Source of the DNA: JADJLQ01 sp031417835
GTDB taxonomy: Bacteria > Bacteroidota > Bacteroidia > Chitinophagales > Saprospiraceae
DNA: 64,000 nt
Reading direction: 5' to 3'
Assembly: GCA_031417835.1 (NCBI GenBank)
Contig: JANOWJ010000041.1
Span: forward strand, 1 to 64,000
The translations under genes were made by a program, and so were the position numbers. The notes beneath the pieces were generated by a model that searched no databases, was not told the DNA's origin, and saw only the letters and a program-made list of their open reading frames with translations. Of the stretch, positions 8,566 through 16,556 are shown piece by piece (positions within the stretch are counted from its first letter, which is position 1; the number at the start of each line of letters is the position of its first letter).

Positions 8566-9762
8566 ATGGGTAACGGTATCAAAGTAAAATATATTTTTGA
8601 TGGTATGAATAAAAGAAAAATTATCAACGACCCGATCTATGGATTTACGACCATTCCGGACGATTTAATTTATGATTTGATTCAGCATCCTTTTTTTCAG
8701 CGATTGCGTCGAATACGGCAATTAGGGTTGACCGATTATGTATATCCGGGTGGCACACATAGCCGCTTTGCACACGCACTGGGTGCACTTCATTTGATGA
8801 CAGAAGCTATCGATGTATTGCGGAATAAGGGGATTCACATCACCAATAAGGAAGCCCAAGGTGCACAAATCGCAATATTATTGCACGATATTGGTCATTC
8901 TCCCTATTCGCATGCCTTGGAGCGAAAATTTATTCCATGGAGTCATGAAGAGATCTCATTGGAGTTTATGAAGTTGCTGAATGTAGAGTTTGACGGCAAA
9001 CTGGATGAGGCAATTACCATATTTACTCATAGACATAAGAAGAAGTTTCTGGCTCAGTTGGTTTCAGGCCAACTAGATTTAGATAGGATGGACTATCTCA
9101 ACAGAGATAGTTTTTACACTGGTGTAGCTGAAGGGGTCATAGGGTACCAACGGATTATAAAGATGTTAAATGTAGTTGATAATCAATTAGTTGTTGAAGA
9201 AAAGGGTATATATTCTATTGATAAATTTTTACATTCTAGGCGCATCATGTACTGGCAGGTCTATTTACACAAAACGGTGATAGCCGCTGAACAAATGCTA
9301 ATCCATTGGTTTGAAATGATCGTTAAGAGCAAAACAGGTATAAAATATATTCCCAGTTTGGGTGCTTTGACCGCAATACCACCACTAAAAGAATTTAGTA
9401 AAAAAATACTCATGAAGTTTTCTTCCATCGATGATTCAGATGTTACCATGGGACTAAAATCCAGTTTAAATTCAGGCGATCCCAATATTGTAGTTTTGGC
9501 TGAGGGTTTATTAAATCGAAAATTATTCAAATGTCAGCTTTCCAAAAAACCATTTAGTGCATTAGAGATAAAAAAGGTCCAAAAAAATTGTAATCATCCA
9601 AATTTAATATTTATTGGTAAGGAAACCAATGCAGGTTACAGTACTAAATTGAACGAAATCATGATTTTAAAAAAAGGAAATGTAGTAATACCCCTGTCCA
9701 AAGTGTCTGATTTTAATTTTTCAATGAATATTGATACCAAGTATTATATCATATACTCTTAA
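8566..9762 (+). CDS. HD-superfamily phosphohydrolase (SAMHD1/dGTPase-like)
   Basis: 398 residues from ATG 8566, or 385 from ATG 8605, which begins MNKRKIINDPIYGF and looks like the family's normal start. Conserved features are the RLRRIRQLGL segment, the first metal His in THSRFAHALG, the HD pair in ILLHDIGHSPYSHALE, and the distal Asp in QLDLDRMDYLNRDS. This pattern belongs to the broadly distributed cytoplasmic HD phosphohydrolases related to dNTP triphosphohydrolases and SAMHD1. Substrate within the group varies, so nucleotide triphosphate hydrolysis is likely but not certain. It diverges from porX; the 89-base gap holds both upstream regions. Confidence 0.88.
   Translation: MGNGIKVKYIFDGMNKRKIINDPIYGFTTIPDDLIYDLIQHPFFQRLRRIRQLGLTDYVYPGGTHSRFAHALGALHLMTEAIDVLRNKGIHITNKEAQGAQIAILLHDIGHSPYSHALERKFIPWSHEEISLEFMKLLNVEFDGKLDEAITIFTHRHKKKFLAQLVSGQLDLDRMDYLNRDSFYTGVAEGVIGYQRIIKMLNVVDNQLVVEEKGIYSIDKFLHSRRIMYWQVYLHKTVIAAEQMLIHWFEMIVKSKTGIKYIPSLGALTAIPPLKEFSKKILMKFSSIDDSDVTMGLKSSLNSGDPNIVVLAEGLLNRKLFKCQLSKKPFSALEIKKVQKNCNHPNLIFIGKETNAGYSTKLNEIMILKKGNVVIPLSKVSDFNFSMNIDTKYYIIYS
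8592..8599 (+). promoter_or_regulatory. -7 element just before an internal ATG of the HD-domain gene
   Basis: TATTTTTG matches TAnnTTTG and ends five bases before the ATG at 8605. If it is used, the transcript would be nearly leaderless and start at 8605 rather than 8566. Confidence 0.35.
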
Positions 9763-9993
9763 AAAGTGTTAGCTACTTCGAAACCGTTCATTGTACAATA
9801 TATGGTCGAACAAATCATCATCCTTTTAAATACAAGGCTCTGTACATTTTGATTGTTGTGAGTACTTTTTAATAAAGACTTTGTAGGTTCTCGGGCCCCA
9901 TTAGCACTATAAATTTATAAATCTGTCCCATTCAAGGCACTCTGCTATTCTAAAGAAAGCTTGCCCTTTTCTGATACTAAAGGATACAATTTC

Positions 9994-10001
9994 TATCTTC
10001 G
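9994..10001 (+). promoter_or_regulatory. -7 element of glyA
   Basis: TATCTTCG is one mismatch from TAnnTTTG, 33 bases before the glyA ATG. The rest of the 272-base gap 9763-10034 shows no other structure I can recognise. Confidence 0.4.
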
Positions 10002-10034
10002 CGGTTTCAAATTCATCTGTATAACTTATCTGTA

Positions 10035-11315
10035 ATGTCATCCATAAAAGATCCTGTATTTCAACTGATCGCTAAAGAACTCGAAAGACAACGCCAAGGC
10101 ATTGAACTTATCGCCAGCGAAAATTTTGCCAGTTATGATACCATTCAGGCTATGGGTACCTGTCTCACCAATAAATATGCAGAAGGATATCCCGGAAAAC
10201 GCTACTATGGTGGGTGTGAAATCGTAGATGAAATCGAAACATTGGCCATAGAGAGACTCAAACAATTGTTTGGAGCCGCTTACGCTAATGTACAACCTCA
10301 CTCTGGTGCACAAGCCAATAGTGCAGTGTATCTAGCTTGTCTCAAGCCTGGTGACACGCTGATGGGATTTAATTTGGCTCATGGAGGACATCTGACGCAC
10401 GGATCTCCTGTAAATTATAGCGGTAAAACATTTAAGCCTGTATTCTATGGTGTAGAGCCTGAAACTGGCCTGATCGATATGGATAAAGTCCATGCTATCG
10501 CCAAAGAAAACAGACCTAAATTGATCATATGTGGAGCGAGTGCATACTCAAGGGATTGGGATTACCTTCGATTCCGAAGTATAGCCGATGAAGTAGGTGC
10601 CTTACTCATGGCGGATATAGCACATCCTGCGGGCCTGATTGCCAAAGGTTTATTAAATAATCCTATACCTCATTGCCATATCGTTACCACGACCACTCAT
10701 AAAACTTTAAGAGGCCCTCGCGGTGGCGTGATCATGATGGGTCAAAATTTTGAAAATCCATGGGGACGAACAACATCCAAAGGCATACCAATCAAAATGT
10801 CCACCTTATTAGACAGTGGCGTATTCCCTGGTATGCAGGGTGGTCCGTTGGAGCACGTGATAGCTGCCAAAGCAATAGCTTTCAATGAAGCATTGAGCGA
10901 TGATTTTAAGGTGTATGCTCAACAGGTAATGAGCAATGCTCAAGCTATGGCTAGCAGACTAAATGACCTAGGTTATAAGATCATATCCGGCGGTACGGAC
11001 AATCATCTCATGTTGATCGACTTAAGCAATAAAAATATATCAGGGAAAGACGCTGAAGAAGCTTTAGTCAAAGCGGATATCACGGTCAATAAGAATATGG
11101 TGCCTTTTGATCAAAAAAGCCCTACAGTGACTTCAGGCATCCGGATAGGCACTCCTGCTATTACTACGAGGGGGCTTGAGGAGACGCATTGCACTATGAT
11201 AATAGATTGGATGGACCAAATTATTCAAAATCCCGGCAACAACACCTTGATCTCATCCGTAAGATCGAAGGTACATGACCTCATGTCTGGATATCCCCTG
11301 TATCCTCAGATTTAG
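10035..11315 (+). CDS. glyA: Serine hydroxymethyltransferase
   Basis: PLP enzyme converting serine and tetrahydrofolate to glycine and methylene-tetrahydrofolate, the main one-carbon source. 426 residues, the usual length. Family signatures include IELIASENFAS near residue 24, the GYPGKRYYGG loop, and the internal aldimine lysine in THKTLRGPRGG (Lys223). The N-terminus and C-terminus are both complete. Its 3' end overlaps the convergent truA gene by 35 bases, an arrangement that leaves no room for an intergenic terminator. Confidence 0.97.
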   Translation: MSSIKDPVFQLIAKELERQRQGIELIASENFASYDTIQAMGTCLTNKYAEGYPGKRYYGGCEIVDEIETLAIERLKQLFGAAYANVQPHSGAQANSAVYLACLKPGDTLMGFNLAHGGHLTHGSPVNYSGKTFKPVFYGVEPETGLIDMDKVHAIAKENRPKLIICGASAYSRDWDYLRFRSIADEVGALLMADIAHPAGLIAKGLLNNPIPHCHIVTTTTHKTLRGPRGGVIMMGQNFENPWGRTTSKGIPIKMSTLLDSGVFPGMQGGPLEHVIAAKAIAFNEALSDDFKVYAQQVMSNAQAMASRLNDLGYKIISGGTDNHLMLIDLSNKNISGKDAEEALVKADITVNKNMVPFDQKSPTVTSGIRIGTPAITTRGLEETHCTMIIDWMDQIIQNPGNNTLISSVRSKVHDLMSGYPLYPQI

Positions 11316-12066
11316 TTGATGTATTAAAGGCAGTGTACTTGACATCTACTAAAGAAAGGCCATGTGGTGGTAGACTCAGACTTATAGGTAATAAGACCTG
11401 ATGGGTCAGAGCATGCCGTACTTGTTGTTCATTGATTTTACCAATTGATACATTGATACACATACCTGTGACCAATCGTACCATCCCTCTTAAAAAACGA
11501 TTGGCTGAAATGGTAAATTTCAATGTTTTCGGTTCTAAAGATTCCCACTTTAATTCATGCAACACCACTTTATAACTTTGAAGGCCACTATCGCTAAGAC
11601 AAAAAGGGAAAAACTGATCATAATCTTTGAGTACATCTGCAGCTTGCTGCAATCTAGAGATTACTAATAGATCCCAATGCTTAAACTGGAAAGACCGCTT
11701 ATTGATAAAGGGGGATTTGAATCCATGAAGATCATATTCGTAGGTACGGCAATAAGCATCATATCGTGCGTGAAATGCATCTTGAACAGCAAATGCATTT
11801 TGAACAGCGATAGACTCTGGCAAAATCGCATTAAGATGATAACAAAAGCTACTCGCGAGTGGAAGGTCGTGATCAAAATGTGCAAAATATTTAGACGCAT
11901 GTACACCGCGGTCAGTCCTTCCACAACCCACCAGTTGAATGGAAGGGTTACGGAGCAAGGTAGCGATGCCTTTTTCTAAAGTTTCTTGTACAGTAGGTTG
12001 CCCCGGTTGCTTCTGCCAGCCTTGGTAATCCAATCCATTAAATGAGCATTGCAATAAGAAACGCAT
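11281..12066 (-). CDS. truA: tRNA pseudouridine(38-40) synthase TruA
   Basis: Modifies uridines 38-40 in the tRNA anticodon arm. The start at ATG 12066 gives 261 residues and a standard opening (MRFLLQCSFNGLDYQGWQKQP). A longer frame from 12108 adds 14 unconserved residues. The catalytic aspartate is Asp52 in GCGRTDRGVHA. RFLRGMVRLVTG, the late conserved motif, is present. The final ~15 residues (polar, Thr/Ser/Asp-rich) lie in the overlap with glyA and are probably an unstructured extension. Confidence 0.95.
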   Translation of the reverse strand: MRFLLQCSFNGLDYQGWQKQPGQPTVQETLEKGIATLLRNPSIQLVGCGRTDRGVHASKYFAHFDHDLPLASSFCYHLNAILPESIAVQNAFAVQDAFHARYDAYCRTYEYDLHGFKSPFINKRSFQFKHWDLLVISRLQQAADVLKDYDQFFPFCLSDSGLQSYKVVLHELKWESLEPKTLKFTISANRFLRGMVRLVTGMCINVSIGKINEQQVRHALTHQVLLPISLSLPPHGLSLVDVKYTAFNTSTKSEDTGDIQT

Positions 12067-12135
12067 GCGCAAAAATAATGTATAAAAGACACACTTATCG
12101 AGGGGCAAAAATCTGCCAATTAGTTTTTGTGTACT

Positions 12136-12516
12136 CTATCGACCAATATAAGTAGGATCTGCGGCTATAAATTTTGCATATAGCAAAGATGCACCGGCGA
12201 TAATTAAATCTTTTAAGATGCCAGACATTGCATTCATCTTGTCTACTATATCCACAGCCGCCATATAAGATGGAATATGAATCAATGCTACAAACAATAC
12301 CAACATAAAAGCCAACAACACGGCGGCTAATTTATCATACTTTTTTATTATAAACGAGATCGCTGCGGCCAGTAACCCTATTCCTGCCAAAACCACTCCT
12401 GCCGTACCACCCGGGGCCCAGCCTGACAATTTACTTAAGTTTACAAAGTGATTGATACCAAATATTGCAATCGGGACTGCAAACAGAAATCGGCCTAAAC
12501 TAAAAATTGAATTCAT
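12136..12516 (-). CDS. DoxX-like membrane protein
   Basis: 126 residues from ATG 12516, chosen because the preceding 27 codons of open frame are unlike the family and the new start leads straight into the first helix (SLGRFLFAVPIAIFGINHF). Four hydrophobic helices fill the protein, and the Gly-rich connector after helix 1 (WAPGGTAG) is typical of DoxX/DoxD-like proteins. Family members are poorly understood; some relate to quinone or thiosulfate oxidation, others to oxidative stress. The terminal residues are ADPTYIGR. It lies 69 bases upstream of truA on the same strand and may be co-transcribed. Confidence 0.8.
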   Translation of the reverse strand: MNSIFSLGRFLFAVPIAIFGINHFVNLSKLSGWAPGGTAGVVLAGIGLLAAAISFIIKKYDKLAAVLLAFMLVLFVALIHIPSYMAAVDIVDKMNAMSGILKDLIIAGASLLYAKFIAADPTYIGR

Positions 12517-12843
12517 AACGTAATATTTAAAGTTAATAAAATCAATATTTAATAAGACACGACGATTGCTAAAACTCCAGCCCAGGATTTCAGACAATTA
12601 TCATGTCTTCAGTTTCCTGATTAAGCATTAAAAAAACAGACTCAAACGATTGGAAAACGATATACCACTGTTCCTATGCTTTAAAAGAAAACTTCCTTGT
12701 CAAAAACTCGAACAAGCTAAAGTTAATCAATACTATAAAGTTCTGCTGAAATATTTTAAAGCTGATGTTCGTGCCCGGGCGAAAGATTGGCAAATGATTA
12801 TTAAAAGTAAAACACGGCGTGGTCAAAATTTGGCCAAAGGAGC

Positions 12844-14085
12844 TCAGGCTGCTTTAAGTTTAGTAAACTTAGATTTTTCGATTTTTAGGCGAACAAAGTC
12901 AAGATCAACAATAAGGTTTTTATGTTCGTTTTTAGAAGAAGGCATTTCAAACATTTCTTCCATCAAAATAGCTTCGAGCATAGATCGAAGCCCCCGGGCT
13001 CCAAGTTTGAAATCCAAGGCTTTGGTAGCAATATAATCTAATGCTTCATCTGTAAATTCTAAAATACACCCCTCCAGCTCAAATATCTTTTTGTACTGCC
13101 TGACCAAAGCATTTTTCGGTTGAGTAAGAATTTGAATTAAGGTGTCTTTATCTAAAGGATCCAAATGAGCCAAGACTGGCAAGCGCCCTACCAACTCCGG
13201 TATCAATCCAAAAGACTTGATATCCTGATGGGTGACATATGACAACAAATTATCCCGGTCCACCCATTCTTTGTCCTTGCTATTATAGCCAATCACTTGA
13301 GTATTGATTCGACGAGCTATCACTTTCTCAATCCCATCAAAGGCTCCACCGCATATAAAAAGTATATTTTGAGTATTTACGGTTACCATTTTTTGTTCAG
13401 GATGTTTACGGCCCCCTTGCGGCGGAACACTCACTTCTGCGCCTTCAAGCATTTTTAGCAAAGCCTGCTGTACTCCTTCACCAGATACATCTCTGGTGAT
13501 GGATGGATTATCAGACTTACGGGCGATTTTATCTATTTCATCGATATAAATAATGCCCTTTTGTGCTGCAGCAACATCAAAATCGCAGACTTGGAGCAGA
13601 CGACTCAGCATACTTTCTACATCCTCGCCAACATATCCTGCTTCGGTAAAAACAGTGGCATCTACTATGGCAAAAGGCACATTAAGAATTCTGGCAATTG
13701 TACGTGCCATCAACGTTTTTCCAGTCCCCGTCTGACCGATAAATACCACATTGGACTTTTCAATTTCAACATCGTCGGTTGCTATACCAGATTGCAATCG
13801 CTTATAATGATTATAGACGGCTACGGCTAGACATTTTTTTGCATCCACTTGTCCGATGATATATTCATCTAGATGAGCCTTAATCTTGGCCGGAGTGAGG
13901 TCTTTCGGTGGGGCAAAAGCCTTGTTTTTTTTCTTTTTAGTATCAAACTCTTCTCTAATAATATGATGAGCTTGCTCTATACACATTTCACAGATATGCG
14001 CGTCTAAACCCGCAACCAGGATGGCTACATCATTTTTGGGTTTACCACAAAATGCACATTGAGCATTATGATCGTTTTTACTCAT
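12844..14085 (-). CDS. clpX: ATP-dependent Clp protease unfoldase ClpX
   Basis: AAA+ unfoldase that feeds substrates to ClpP. 413 residues. The N-terminal zinc-binding domain has Cys10, Cys13, Cys32 and Cys35. Walker A is GQTGTGKT (residues 117-124), Walker B is IIYIDEIDKIA, and the sensor-2 arginine region GARGLRSMLEAI is present. The ClpP-contacting loop that reads IGF in Escherichia coli reads IGY here (QVIGYNSKDKE), a conservative aromatic change. It follows clpP after 26 bases, so tig-clpP-clpX form one strand-coherent cluster in the canonical order. The 327 bases upstream of the DoxX-like start (12517-12843) contain no convincing gene. Confidence 0.97.
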   Translation of the reverse strand: MSKNDHNAQCAFCGKPKNDVAILVAGLDAHICEMCIEQAHHIIREEFDTKKKKNKAFAPPKDLTPAKIKAHLDEYIIGQVDAKKCLAVAVYNHYKRLQSGIATDDVEIEKSNVVFIGQTGTGKTLMARTIARILNVPFAIVDATVFTEAGYVGEDVESMLSRLLQVCDFDVAAAQKGIIYIDEIDKIARKSDNPSITRDVSGEGVQQALLKMLEGAEVSVPPQGGRKHPEQKMVTVNTQNILFICGGAFDGIEKVIARRINTQVIGYNSKDKEWVDRDNLLSYVTHQDIKSFGLIPELVGRLPVLAHLDPLDKDTLIQILTQPKNALVRQYKKIFELEGCILEFTDEALDYIATKALDFKLGARGLRSMLEAILMEEMFEMPSSKNEHKNLIVDLDFVRLKIEKSKFTKLKAA

Positions 14086-14111
14086 AAGTTAAAACAAATT
14101 AAATCGACCAA

Positions 14112-14813
14112 TTATACTTTCTTGCGGGGATTGTCCCGATTCAATACTTCATCGACCAAGCCATAATCTTTAGCTTCCTTGGCAGACATCCAATTGTCAC
14201 GATCACAATCTGCTTCTATTTGTTCTGCCGACTTGCCGGTATGATAGCTCATGATTTCATACAATTCTTTCTTCATGCCTTTGATCAGATTGTAGGAGAT
14301 CTCCATGTCAGTAAATTGTCCTTGCATACCTCCGGAAGGTTGGTGAATCATGACTCTACTGTGTTGGAGACAGGTACGCTTGCCTTTGCTGCCAGCTGTC
14401 AATAATACGGCACCCATAGATGCAGCCAGTCCCGTGCATATGGTACCAATATCAGGAGATACATATTGCATTGTGTCATAAATGCCTAGTCCATCGATCA
14501 CACTACCACCAGGGCTGTTAATAAAAATCTGGATGTCCCGCTTCGGGTCCATAGACTCCAAAAAAAGGAGTTGTGCTTGGATGACATTGGCTACATAATC
14601 GTTGACCGGCACGCCCATGAATATAATACGATCCATCATGAGTCTGGAGAACACATCCATACCGACTATATTCATGGATCTTTCTTCTATAACAGTAGGT
14701 GTAAAATCGTGAATATTAGGCACGGTCACCTGGGACATATATTTTTCTAAATGAGCACTATTCATGCCCATATGCTGTGTAGCATATTTTTTAAATTCTT
14801 TAGATTCATTCAT
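14112..14813 (-). CDS. clpP: ATP-dependent Clp protease proteolytic subunit ClpP
   Basis: Serine protease that forms the tetradecameric chamber degrading ClpX-delivered proteins. 233 residues from ATG 14813. The catalytic triad is visible: Ser in GLAASMGAVLL, His in MIHQPSGG, and the late Asp in the DCDRDNW region. INSPGGSV, the substrate strand motif, is intact. A frame starting with TTG at 14843 would overlap a perfect -7 promoter element (14841-14848), so the ATG is preferred. The N-terminal extension of about 40 residues before the family core is common in Bacteroidota and is probably a propeptide. Confidence 0.96.
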   Translation of the reverse strand: MNESKEFKKYATQHMGMNSAHLEKYMSQVTVPNIHDFTPTVIEERSMNIVGMDVFSRLMMDRIIFMGVPVNDYVANVIQAQLLFLESMDPKRDIQIFINSPGGSVIDGLGIYDTMQYVSPDIGTICTGLAASMGAVLLTAGSKGKRTCLQHSRVMIHQPSGGMQGQFTDMEISYNLIKGMKKELYEIMSYHTGKSAEQIEADCDRDNWMSAKEAKDYGLVDEVLNRDNPRKKV

Positions 14814-14840
14814 TGGACAACTTGTTTGATATCGTTGGTT

Positions 14841-14848
14841 CAAAAATA
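14841..14848 (-). promoter_or_regulatory. -7 element of clpP
   Basis: TATTTTTG on the minus strand, a perfect TAnnTTTG. It would start transcription about 20 bases before the clpP ATG at 14813, giving clpP-clpX a promoter separate from tig. Confidence 0.5.
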
Positions 14849-14878
14849 CAAGAACAATAATTAACTGTAATAGTTTAA

Positions 14879-16366
14879 TTAATGATGGTCGTGACCTGCA
14901 TGATCGTGATCCCCATGATCGTGATCGTGATCGTGATCGTGATCGTGATCGTGATCGTGATTGTGATTGTGATCGTGGAGAGCCTGAACTTTTTGTCTAC
15001 GTTCAGCAGAATCCTTGCGTGCAGCTTCCATTAAATCCTTAAATTCTGTTTGAGATGTTATTTTAGGTTGCAGTTGAACAGCGTTTTTCAACTGATCAAA
15101 CAATTTATCAGTCAACACTTCATCATGTAACTTCTCGACTTGTTCGCGGTTCTGCATCATTTTTTGAATGGTAGGTTCCATAAACGATAGATCACCCAAT
15201 GCCATACCACCAAAATAACCCATAATTTGTTGACGGATCCTGGCTTTAATATCTTCAGGAGCTACCTTAATTTCAAATTGTTTTACCAATTTTTCTCTTA
15301 AAATAGTCCAAGTCAGGTTAGTAGTAAAATCAGGATAATCCTGTTCGACGGATTCGTCAGTAAGTTGATTGTTTTGCACTTTGAGCCACCTCTTAAGAAA
15401 CATATCTGGAAGCTCTTGTTTGTTTTCTTTGAGCAAATACTCTTGTATATCTCTGAAGAGTAAGGCATCCGCTTGTACTGTAAATTGTTTTTCTAGTTCT
15501 GTTTTTAATTTTTCTCTTGCTTCTTCTTCTGAGGTGACTATCCCCTGTCCGAATGCCTGGTCATAAAAGTCCTGATTGAGGGGAGCAAGCTCATTGGCTT
15601 TGATCTCTGTGATGGTCAGCTGAAATAGGTCAGGGATTGAGACTTCCGCCGGTAACGCATTAAAATAACGTTGTCTGATAAAAGCTTCATCTTTTTCGAC
15701 ATGGAATGAGCGCACATCTGCCTCAATCTGATCGCCTTGTTTTTTATCTATGAATAAGCCTTTGGCCGATGGATCAATTTGAGAAACCCAGACGGAAAAT
15801 TCAGATTGTATACCGTCCTCCTTTACTTGGCCTAGCTCTACTTCTTTGGCCTGAATGGTAAGCATATGCTCCTCTTTGACTGGCTCATCTACCGTGATCA
15901 GACCGCCAACCCTATTTCTCATACTGGTCAATTGGGTATCGATCGTTTCTTGATCAGCCTGCACTTGCAAGAATTCAAAGGTGTGGTCCAATCCTTTGAC
16001 ATCCAGATCTGCGGTATATCCTATATCAAACTTGAAGGTATAAGACTGCGGCGAAAAAATATTGTAATAAATGTGCTCCTGATCGACATTGGGCAGAGGC
16101 TGCCCAAGTATGTTCATATCATTAGCCTGAAGGTGGTCAAACAACTGCTTTTGCAACAGATTTTCCACAACTTCCTGGAGAATGGCATTGCCGTACATTT
16201 TTTTGATAAGGTCGACTGAAGTTTTCCCCTTTCTAAACCCCTTAAGTTGAGCTTTGTTTTTGTAATTATTAAGCTCTTTTTGAAGATTGGGTTGATACTC
16301 TTCAAAAGAGAGGTCAACGGTCACAACACCCTGGAGGTGATCGGTACTTGTAAATAAAACGGCCAT
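14879..16366 (-). CDS. tig: Trigger factor with His-Asp-rich C-terminal tail
   Basis: Ribosome-associated chaperone that shields nascent chains. 495 residues. The N-terminal ribosome-docking domain has the signature LKGFRKGKTSVDLIKKMYG near residues 40-60. A middle region replaces the classical FKBP domain, with no clear active site visible, and a long helical C-terminal domain follows. The last 32 residues contain 16 histidines in an alternating His-Asp/Asn pattern, ending GHDHH. Such tails bind divalent metals in SlyD and some chaperones; its role here is inference. The gene is read from the tRNA-Leu gene 33 bases upstream and is followed by clpP. Confidence 0.95.
   Translation of the reverse strand: MAVLFTSTDHLQGVVTVDLSFEEYQPNLQKELNNYKNKAQLKGFRKGKTSVDLIKKMYGNAILQEVVENLLQKQLFDHLQANDMNILGQPLPNVDQEHIYYNIFSPQSYTFKFDIGYTADLDVKGLDHTFEFLQVQADQETIDTQLTSMRNRVGGLITVDEPVKEEHMLTIQAKEVELGQVKEDGIQSEFSVWVSQIDPSAKGLFIDKKQGDQIEADVRSFHVEKDEAFIRQRYFNALPAEVSIPDLFQLTITEIKANELAPLNQDFYDQAFGQGIVTSEEEAREKLKTELEKQFTVQADALLFRDIQEYLLKENKQELPDMFLKRWLKVQNNQLTDESVEQDYPDFTTNLTWTILREKLVKQFEIKVAPEDIKARIRQQIMGYFGGMALGDLSFMEPTIQKMMQNREQVEKLHDEVLTDKLFDQLKNAVQLQPKITSQTEFKDLMEAARKDSAERRQKVQALHDHNHNHDHDHDHDHDHDHDHGDHDHAGHDHH
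14917..14976 (-). repeat. Ten-unit hexanucleotide tandem repeat coding for a His-Asp tail
   Basis: Ten contiguous copies of GATCGT (plus strand); units 8 and 9 read GATTGT. On the coding strand each unit encodes one Asp-His (or Asn-His) step of the trigger factor tail. A six-base unit keeps frame when copies are gained or lost, so tail length may vary between strains. Confidence 0.9.
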
Positions 16367-16399
16367 GAAACCTTTTAAAATGGATTAAAAAAATAAAAG

Positions 16400-16481
16400 T
16401 GCGGATAGAGGGACTCGAACCCCCATGCCTCACGGCTCCAGATCCTAAGTCTGGCGCGTCTACCAATTTCGCCATACCCGC
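16400..16481 (-). tRNA. tRNA-Leu (anticodon UAG)
   Basis: Minus strand. Acceptor 5' arm GCGGGTA pairs with TATCCGC (one G-U), discriminator A at 16400. The D-loop region reads TTGGTAGACGC, the anticodon stem-loop is CCAGA-CTTAGGA-TCTGG with anticodon TAG, and a long variable arm typical of leucine tRNAs precedes GGTTCGAGTCC of the T arm. CCA is not encoded. It lies 33 bases upstream of tig on the same strand. Confidence 0.95.
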
Positions 16482-16496
16482 AGATTTTTGGGACCG

Positions 16497-16504
16497 CAAA
16501 TATA
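16497..16504 (-). promoter_or_regulatory. -7 element of tRNA-Leu/tig
   Basis: TATATTTG on the minus strand, a perfect match, 15 bases upstream of the tRNA 5' end. A TTTG 15 bases further upstream may be the -33 element, with shorter spacing than usual. Confidence 0.55.
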
Positions 16505-16540
16505 CACATGGTAAGCGAACAAATACCATTTAATTTACGT

Positions 16541-16548
16541 TATCTTTA
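16541..16548 (+). promoter_or_regulatory. Weak -7 element of the RelA/SpoT gene
   Basis: TATCTTTA matches TAnnTTTG except for the last base, eight bases before the ATG. It is back to back with the tRNA-Leu promoter, so the 75-base gap would serve both directions. Confidence 0.3.
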
Positions 16549-16556
16549 AACTAATT

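Noticed and set aside
11281..11315. Truncated or fused ends of glyA and truA
   Set aside because: Both proteins are complete; the convergent overlap only encodes a short unconserved TruA tail.
12650..13036. Plus-strand open frame before and across the end of clpX
   Set aside because: Its 3' half is antisense to clpX, the amino-acid pattern is random, and no promoter or family signature is visible.
14917..14976. Possible CRISPR or regulatory repeat
   Set aside because: The units are contiguous six-base repeats inside the trigger factor gene, in frame, with no spacers.
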